A stretch of DNA of 64,000 bases from Schizonepeta tenuifolia (Eukaryota > Streptophyta > Magnoliopsida > Lamiales > Lamiaceae). The position numbers and the translations under genes were made by a program. Below, piece after piece: positions 57,560 through 64,000 of this stretch; the stretch's first letter is position 1, and each line of letters starts with the position of its first letter. The stretch covers positions 35,131,408 to 35,195,407 of the forward strand of contig CM055955.1 in assembly GCA_029490685.1 (NCBI GenBank), written 5' to 3'. The notes under the pieces were generated by a model, which saw nothing but the letters and a program-made list of their open reading frames with translations, did no database searches and was not told the origin of the DNA.

Positions 57560-58289
57560 GATTAGCTCCACCTAAACGATATTACTTGATATGTCCAAGT
57601 TTTCCGCACTTCCAACAACAACCATTCTTAGAGCCTTTCTTTCCTTTTTTGTTAGCTGCCACCATTGCTGAATTTTCCGTTGAAGTTCATCCTTCACTCA
57701 TCAGCCTTCTCTCTTCAGAAAGAAGTATTCCTATGACTTCAGCAAAAGCTAAAGGTTCATTTCCATACATCGGGATTGATTTCATGTGCTCGTATGAATG
57801 CGGAAGAGACAAGATGAATCTCAAAACCTTATCTTCATCTTCAACTTTCACTCCAATTGTTTCTAGTTCAGAGATAGTACCATTAAGAGTACTCAAATGA
57901 TCTGAAATTTTCATACCTTCGTCCATCCGCAAGGTGTGAAATTGTTCTTTCAGATACAACCGGTTCGAGATGCCCTTTGCTTGGTACAAAGTCTCCAGCT
58001 TTTCCCACAACTCCTTGACGCTCGAAATCCTATGTATATTTGCAAGAACATTCTTGGCCAAAAACAAACGTATTGTGCTTGCAGCCCTCAGATCCAGATC
58101 CTTCCAATCTTCATCACTCATACCAAAACCTTCGACGTCTTTTCCTTTTGGTGAAGTTGGTCTTCCTTTCAAAGCATTGTGCAAACCAAATTGTATCAGC
58201 ATGTCCTTAACTTGCACTTGACACAAGTTAAAGTTGATTCTTCCATCAAATTTCTCCACGTCAAACCTCATTGAGTCGAACCTTGACAT
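57560..58289 (-). pseudogene. gag: Copia-type gag of the gag-only element
   Basis: From the ATG at 58289 a 200-codon frame matches the copia gag core: FDVEKFDGRINFNLC, DEDWKDLDLRAASTIRL, ELWEKLETLYQAKG and LKEQFHTLRMDEG. TGA at 57684-57686 ends it. In the same frame downstream a Lys-rich stretch and a zinc knuckle start (CWKCGKLGHIK) are followed by TAA before the last cysteine. The protein may therefore be a core-only gag, or a decayed one. Confidence 0.75.
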
Positions 58290-58371
58290 CTCGTTTCTCC
58301 ACCCCTAGTTGAACAACCGCCTGACAAGAGAACCCATAAACCCTATCACTGAACATGGCTCTGATACTAGT

Positions 58372-58753
58372 TGTTAGGAAATCACGTCCCCATCCCAACT
58401 AGAGGAAAACGATAATAGACAAGAAATAAGATGGAAAAATAAAGAACAATCAACAACACAAGAATTTAACGTGGAAACTCCAAAACCGGAGAAAAACCAC
58501 GACCCACCACACCAAGCAATATAAACTCGACACCCCTATACTATTACAAGCTTTCGTATAACTCTTACCTTTTCTCACAACCCGAGACAAGAAATTTAAT
58601 TTAGAGTCAAACAAAAGACTAAAGTGTAAAACTTAGTGCAATTACATCAAAGATACCTAGTTTCTTATATAACACTAAGAAGCTTCTACACTTTGATCAT
58701 AAAACTGATGTGGGACACAAATTAACCAATTTTATTCTAACACAAACCCAACA
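58372..58753 (-). repeat. 5' LTR of the gag-only element
   Basis: 382 bp; partner of 56763-57145. The primer-binding-like site begins directly beneath it. Confidence 0.85.
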
Positions 58754-59958
58754 CTTACTGCTCAGCTCTTTCTTCCTTGTAGCAACTTACTACCTTGCCT
58801 TGCAGCAGTTTATTACACAACTACTCTTGCCTAGCAGCACCTTACGCCTCACAGCTGCTTCCGCATCGCAGAAGCTTCCTACACAAATGCAATTGTTTTT
58901 CCCTATAAATAGGCATCTAGAGTTCTCATTTCCATCATTCGGTTTTCTACTCTCGTCTCATTAACATTAGTTCGAGGTACTTATATGCTCAATCATGATG
59001 TTTCATTGTTATTTTCGGGCATTGATATTTTCTATCAGGTGAGTTTTCTTTTTCAAAACTATGTTTGAGTTAATGAACTTTATAATAGAATGAAAATGCA
59101 ATTATCCATAAAATATTTTCATGTGCGTTCTAAATTATAAACTCTATGTTAATCGATCGAGATACTTAGTGAATACACAGATACTAGCTGAGTATTGTGA
59201 GCACCACGTTACAATGCAATGGATTGATCTCCATTTGTATTGTAGCTAACGATCTTGAAGTTAAGGCTTTTGACCTATGCTAATGTTGGCTATGTTACTT
59301 TAAGGACTTTGTCCCGAGTACTAGTCAAATGGGCTATGGCAACCATAATTATGGTTCGTAGTCCGAGTATAAAGATCAACCGTCACATCATGCATCTAAA
59401 GTATGTTTTGTATGGTCAGAGATGATTTTCTATTTTAAACTCTCTGAGGCATACCATGTTAACCGGATAATCTGTTACGATTCCAAAAATATTTCCAAAA
59501 TGGCACATGCCTACTGAGTACACTAGTACTCAGTCCAAATATTTTCAAAATATTTTTAAGTCGGGAGGTAGGTGATGGGACTCGAGGCTGGAGCAACGAT
59601 TATGATTGTAACTATTGTGTGCTTCCACTATATTATTTAAATGTGCAACCGTAAATAATATTCTAGACATGTAATTTGAAATCATGATCTCCAGATATAT
59701 TAAAATAATATAATGTATTTTGATAATTGTTATAAGTGTTATTCTGTTAAATATGCCCTTTTTCCCGTTTCTTTACCTCCTCTCATCGCACTCCGTCTTA
59801 CGAGCCTTACTTTGAGAACTGGAATGTGACAAGAATATATTGATAGAAATAACATAGACCAATCCATCTCTTACTTTGATGAAGCGCTTACTTTTAAATT
59901 TATTTGGTCATCTAACCTTTTATATACTCGTTAGTATTTTATAACAATATCCTGGCAC
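58754..59958. other. LTR-like remnant and intergenic DNA
   Basis: A TATAAATA box at 58904-58911 in a CCCTATAAATAGGCA context, CACATGCCTACTGAGTAC near 59502, and an end like GGAATGTGACA at 59829 resemble a plant Ty3 LTR, perhaps a solo one split by the gag-only element. The start was not found. No protein-coding gene. Confidence 0.3.
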
Positions 59959-61004
59959 AGAGCTAGAGGCTTTTTAAGGACTGTAACTTTTGGGTATTCG
60001 ACGATTAAGGACACTTATTTGCGGGCCCTCTGTTTGAGGACATTTGTTAAGCAAATTAATACTCCGTAGGACAATTTCTGACCCGATCGGGCTCAATTGT
60101 AATTTTTGAGCCCGAACGCTTAGGTGGCATGCCAAATCATCTCCACGTCAGCCATTTCTGTGAAGCATTTCGTCGAACAGTTGAAGTGCAACATGGAGTA
60201 AGCTGTTGGAGGTCTGCTGCCGAGCCACCAGAGGTCGCGATACCGTCGTCATCACCGGGATCTACCGGAGCAGAGTCTCAAAGCAGTGCCACCACGAGCA
60301 CCGCCGCGAGTAGCCGCACGAAGCGCAACTGCAATGTGGCTGCTCGTCGACTAGAGATCGCCGCTGCTTTTTCTCTCACGTCGTCATCGCGACCGCTAGG
60401 GCGGAGCCCTTGCTCACGCCGCCATGAAGGACTGCCGCTCTGCCACGGGATGCGACTGTTGCTGCTGCTGGTCTGCTGACTTGCTGCTTGCTTCCCGTGG
60501 TGTGGAGGTCACCGACGTTCATGGAGAACCTTGTAAAGAACTGCTGCAATCGTGATTCCGATCATAGCACCACACGACCGCTAGGATAGAGCCCTAGTGT
60601 GCGCTGCCGCGATCCACCGACTTGCACCGCCACTCCCACTACTGTTGCTCTGTCACTCCCACTCGATGGGAGCAGATGCAGCAGCTGTTGCTTTTACCCA
60701 TGGCAGCCTGCTGCTCGCCGGCAAGTTGCAGTGGCTGCACTAGGCCAATTCCTCCAATAGCTTACTCCATGTTGCACTTCAACTGTTCTACGAAATGCTT
60801 CACAGAAATGGCCGACGTGGAGATGATTTGGCATGCCACCTAAGCGTTCGGGCTCAGAAATTGCAATTGAGCCCGATCGGGCCAGAAATTGTCCTACAGA
60901 GTATTAATTTGCTTAACAAATGTCCTCAAATAGAGGGCCCGCAAATAAGTGTCCTTAATCTTCGAATATCCAAAAGTTACAGTCCTTAAAAAGCCTCTAG
61001 CTCT
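59959..61004. mobile_element. Mutator-like element with 254-bp TIRs and GC-rich cargo
   Basis: Long inverted repeats (59959-60212 and 60751-61004) start AGAGCTAGAGGCTTTTTAAG and pair over about 250 bp with few mismatches. Target duplication CCTGGCAC is at 59951-59958 and 61005-61012 (possibly one base longer). The 540-bp interior is much more GC-rich than its surroundings, with Ala/Ser/Arg-type codons but no intact domain and no transposase. Long TIRs with host-like GC-rich cargo is the Pack-MULE layout. Confidence 0.8.
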
Positions 61005-61012
61005 CCTGGCAC

Positions 61013-61368
61013 GTAAGTAAAGAAGACCCTGCGTAGTATTATTTGATCTATTTCTTTATAATTTATTTATTTATTTCGCTTTGGCCCATAGAAAGCCGTG
61101 AAAGGTCCATCTTCCTCAACCAAGATTCTATATTCTAGGAAAAGATCAATTATTGTCCAAAAAAATGATTAACAAGAATTATGAAATTACGGAAATAAAA
61201 ATTTGCCGACATTTCCGCAAAATTAAGAGAAACTAAATGTAAATTTATTTCTTAAGTGAGCAAAAGATATATTCTTTCCTCCCCACTATTTATATACGAT
61301 ACCAAACATCAAATTAAGCCAACTTTCAATTTTGTTTAATTTCTTCAACAAATTTATTTGATTTCGAA
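61013..61368. other. Upstream region of the second PP2 copy
   Basis: AT-rich. A TTTATATA box near 61288-61295 lies about 75-80 bp before the ATG at 61369 and may be the original core promoter. Confidence 0.4.
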
Positions 61369-61666
61369 ATGGCATCTAACTCGAGTCCGCACCACTCAGG
61401 AAATCCTTCGTTAAAATTCACGTCAAAGGTAAGCATTTAACGTGCAAAAAATGTGTGTGTGTGTGTGTGTGTATTTTTCTATACATATATAACATAATAA
61501 TTGTATGTAATTTGTAAACCAAGGAGGAAAAGATGATAATTCCCCCCAAGAATCTCAACATTGTTTGGGGCAACGATAATCGGTATTGGACCGTACCCAA
61601 AAACGAGTAAGTTAAAAAATCCTTACTTCCGGCGCCACTACAAATTTCTAGCTCCTCGTACATCAA

Positions 61667-61705
<39 letters not shown>

Positions 61706-62087
61706 TTGTGTATGCAGGTAGTGGTGTGCAGAAGCAGAACTGCATCAAGTGAGCTGGCTGGAGGTGAGGGGAGTGGTGGACGACACGAGTCCCTACAAGA
61801 ACTGCGAATTAGGGTTCCGCGTATCGTTGAAGCCGGATGCATTCGGATGGGGACACTACCCGATATACATGATGATGAAGAAAGGGAGAGAAGGGAAGAT
61901 TGCGTGGACCAAGATTTCGATAAACCCTAATCAAAAAGGATAATTTGAGATCAAAGGGAAGTGGATCGCAGGACACAACCTAAGTATTAATGATCGAATG
62001 CTCTACTTCGGATTGTACGAGGTTTGGAGTGGCAAGTGGAAGGGAGGTCTCAAGATTCACCATGCGTATATTAGAGAGCTGCCATGA
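61369..62087 (+). pseudogene. Second PP2-like gene copy with two nonsense codons
   Basis: Three exons in the same places and phases as the gene at 14511: 61369-61428, 61524-61606 and 61718-62087. The protein signature is well kept: LNIVWGNDNRYWTVP, AELHQVSWLEVRG, FGWGHYPIYMM, GKIAWTKISI, and LYFGLYEVWSGKWKGGLKIH ending RELP. Two lesions are visible. TAG at 61719-61721 is the first full codon of exon 3 if the only suitable acceptor (TATGCAG) is used. TAA at 61941-61943 stands where the intact copy has GAA. Other acceptors shift the frame. Intron 2 holds 35 consecutive A. Most likely a recent pseudogene; a truncated product is possible. Confidence 0.8.
61668..61702 (+). repeat. Poly-A run of 35 in intron 2
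   Basis: An uninterrupted A run shortly before the exon 3 acceptor of the PP2-like pseudogene. Confidence 0.9.
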
Positions 62088-62210
62088 ACCCCAACACTTA
62101 TATCATTTTATCATCATATCTGGGGACTGGGGGGCCGCACGAGTACGATCGATCTCAAAACTATTCAAGTAAACTTTATGTGTATAAGCTTCCATTGATC
62201 AACTTGGAGA

Positions 62211-62212
<2 letters not shown>

Positions 62213-62250
<38 letters not shown>
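62213..62250 (+). repeat. (CT)n microsatellite
   Basis: About 18 CT units followed by GCGCACACAAACACCCACAC. Confidence 0.9.
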
Positions 62251-62252
<2 letters not shown>

Positions 62253-62523
62253 GCACACAAACACCCACACCCACACAGAGTAATAAAGTTTTCGGTATTC
62301 TCGATGCAACAATACATGATGTATTTTGCTTTTTTTATTTTTCTTTTTTTCTTATACAAATGTAATGCAAACAGCGACTTTTTTTTTTTTTTAAGAAGAA
62401 GAAGAAGAAGAATTTGAAGTTACTACGTGGTGTGGTGTTATTTAAACTAGTGTGCAATCTGTCGAAAATTGATGGGATATTATTTGACGCAATTTGCTTG
62501 GTAGTAATTCATAAAAGAATAAA

Positions 62524-62703
62524 GATATCCGGCCACACTGTGGCCAGCCACACGTTTAAAAAAAAGGAAAGTTGACTATAAAAATAGAAATAATCATATT
62601 TCCTCTTTAGGGTTTATGCTTCCCAATTAGGGTATATTTCCATTTTAAAAAAATATATTACCATTTTTAGCTCGTGTGGCTGGCCACAGTGTGGCCGAAT
62701 ATC
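62524..62703. mobile_element. 180-bp inverted-repeat MITE with palindromic ends
   Basis: The ends are 31-bp inverted repeats: GATATCCGGCCACACTGTGG at the left and its near complement at the right. Each end also contains a near-palindrome GGCCACA-c-TGTGGCC. The middle is A/T-rich and non-coding. The target duplication is unclear. Confidence 0.65.
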
Positions 62704-64000
62704 ATTACTCTTCATAAAAATTTATTTTGAAAGTGAAAATCTTTTTCTTCTGATTAAATTCAAGAAAATTGTTTCACAATTCTCACGTCTTCATCTACTA
62801 TTTTTTTATCCTTTTTGTTGAATTTAATTTACATGCTTTAGTAAGATTATTAAAATTATTAGCTACAATTTGTTTGATAGTTATAAAAAATTATTTTGAA
62901 AGTGAAACCTTTATGTCTAATTAAATTTAAAAAAATTGTTATGCGATTCACTCATCTTCATTTACTAATATTATGTATTTGGCTAATTCATTAATTGGTG
63001 AAACTAAGTTGGTTCCATAAAAAACAATTATAGAATGAGAAAATACTGATTGATTTTGAGTATTTATATTTGTTCTCAATGTATATAATCTTATTAGAAA
63101 GCGACGTGGAATGAAAAAATTATATCATATAAGGAGATACAAATTAAAGATTTAAAAAGGATATAAATATAATATTATAAAATTCATCATAATTGTATTC
63201 GACACATTGTAGTGTGCCACATATGTTAAAGAAGGAAAATGAGATAATGTGAAATTTAAAATACCCCCCATCCGATGAAGGAATTAAAGTGGATCCCACA
63301 ACTACAATGGTAGAACCAATCTAGAACCTTCTTCAGGAATTTATGTACACGGTCATAAAGAAAGAGATTCAAAAAGTGGCGCCGTAGCAAGTCATTCCAG
63401 TTTTTCATTCCTTGATCAAGCAAGAATCTATATCGCGATTATCATGAAAATGATATTTCATCTCATACAGTACTTGAACATATAAATTGCGAATATTTCG
63501 TACATGAGATAAAATGTTTGAAAAGGAGTTGCATGGCCGATCAAGAATTTCTTATAGATCAGGTGAACTAACATGCATTTAGAATTTTAATCGCAACAAA
63601 TTGTTTGATTTTCGCATTTTCTTATTCTTTCTTTAACTTATTGTTTTGGTACACTGGGCAGGGCTTCCAATTGTAAGTGGAGATTGGTATGTGATACTAA
63701 CAAAATTTAATTATTTTCTTCAACAATGGATTGAAATGAATATTACGAATTGAATTGGAGCTAGGAACTTAGCAAAACTTGCATATGTGAAAACTTGAAA
63801 TTCAAGCAAAATAAATAAATATACAGATGCATGCATATAAGGCATCCATATAAAGGAGTACAGTATGTTCTAGTACTATAAAAGAAAGATTATGAAACTA
63901 TGCCCCCTGTCCACACGTAGACAACATCAATGGCATCAAATTCCACAAGATAAAAAGATCAAAAGAGTGGTGTTCATCCACACCACTTCTTCATAAGATA
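62704..64000. other. Intergenic, AT-rich, no gene recognised
   Basis: Simple AT-rich DNA to the end of the window, with a short repeat of a TTATTTTGAAAGTGAAA motif (about 62730 and 62890). No coding or RNA gene can be supported. Confidence 0.55.

Larger units (their letters stand above)
56763..58753 (-). mobile_element. Gag-only copia LTR element (TR-GAG-like)
   Basis: LTRs of about 383 bp (56763-57145 and 58372-58753) flank 1.2 kb that encodes only gag on the minus strand. The LTRs run TGTTGGG...CCTAACA in element sense. The flanking bases CTTAA and CTTAC suggest a target duplication with one change. A primer-binding-like TAGTATCAGAGCC adjoins the 58372 LTR, and AACAAGGTGAAGAT precedes the other. 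There is no trace of pol. Confidence 0.8.

Noticed and set aside
60129..60479. 116-codon frame in the Mutator-like element
   Set aside because: Starts inside the inverted repeat and has no recognised domain; kept only as possible captured cargo.
61706..61930. Alternative exon 3 frame of the second PP2 copy using a later acceptor
   Set aside because: It avoids the TAG but reads out of the PP2 frame and destroys the conserved lectin sequence.

Overview
This window is nuclear DNA from a flowering plant, most likely a eudicot. Host genes have short GT-AG introns, intergenic DNA is AT-rich, and the transposable elements are typical plant families (Stowaway MITEs, hAT and Mutator-like elements, chromovirus Ty3, Sirevirus-like Ty1/copia). 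The species cannot be named from the sequence alone.

Host genes, all on the + strand: (1) an exocyst subunit of the EXO84C type, 2780-8113, seven exons and 783 codons; (2) the non-catalytic C subunit of RNase H2, 8985-10130, four exons and 160 codons; (3) a PHLOEM PROTEIN 2-like (PP2-A type) lectin gene, 14511-15289, three exons and 168 codons; (4) a second PP2-like copy with the same exon layout, 61369-62087, broken by two in-frame stops. The two PP2 copies look like an old tandem pair that transposons have pushed 46 kb apart.

The centre (19047-51942) is one nested retrotransposon complex, and every layer is bounded by a perfect 5-bp target duplication. The outer layer is a decayed Ty3/chromovirus element of about 5.5 kb on the + strand (LTRs 464 bp, target duplication GAATC). 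Two related Ty1/copia elements of about 13.7 kb are inserted into it in minus orientation: B (21118-34759, duplication ACAGT) and C (36539-50266, duplication ATTTC). By-eye LTR divergence ranks them as Ty3 (about 3.4%), then B (about 2.3%), then C (about 0.1%), which agrees with the nesting. B and C each carry gag, pol and an extra third ORF of about 1150 codons downstream of pol. That ORF has its own TATA-like box, and a 98-nt intron-like segment separates the gag and pol reading frames.

The flanks hold smaller elements: four Stowaway-type MITEs, a 767-bp hAT-type MITE and a second inverted-repeat element inside intron 6 of the exocyst gene, a hAT remnant with a BED zinc finger, two Helitron-like 3' ends, two long-TIR Mutator-like elements (one with GC-rich cargo, 59959-61004), a gag-only copia element (56763-58753), SINE-like tRNA-derived sequences, tandem repeats and homopolymers. 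Stretches with nothing recognisable are listed as such.

The most unusual observations are the candidate intron between gag and pol of the copia family, the separately promoted third ORF, and the contradiction in element C between nearly identical LTRs and seven nonsense codons.
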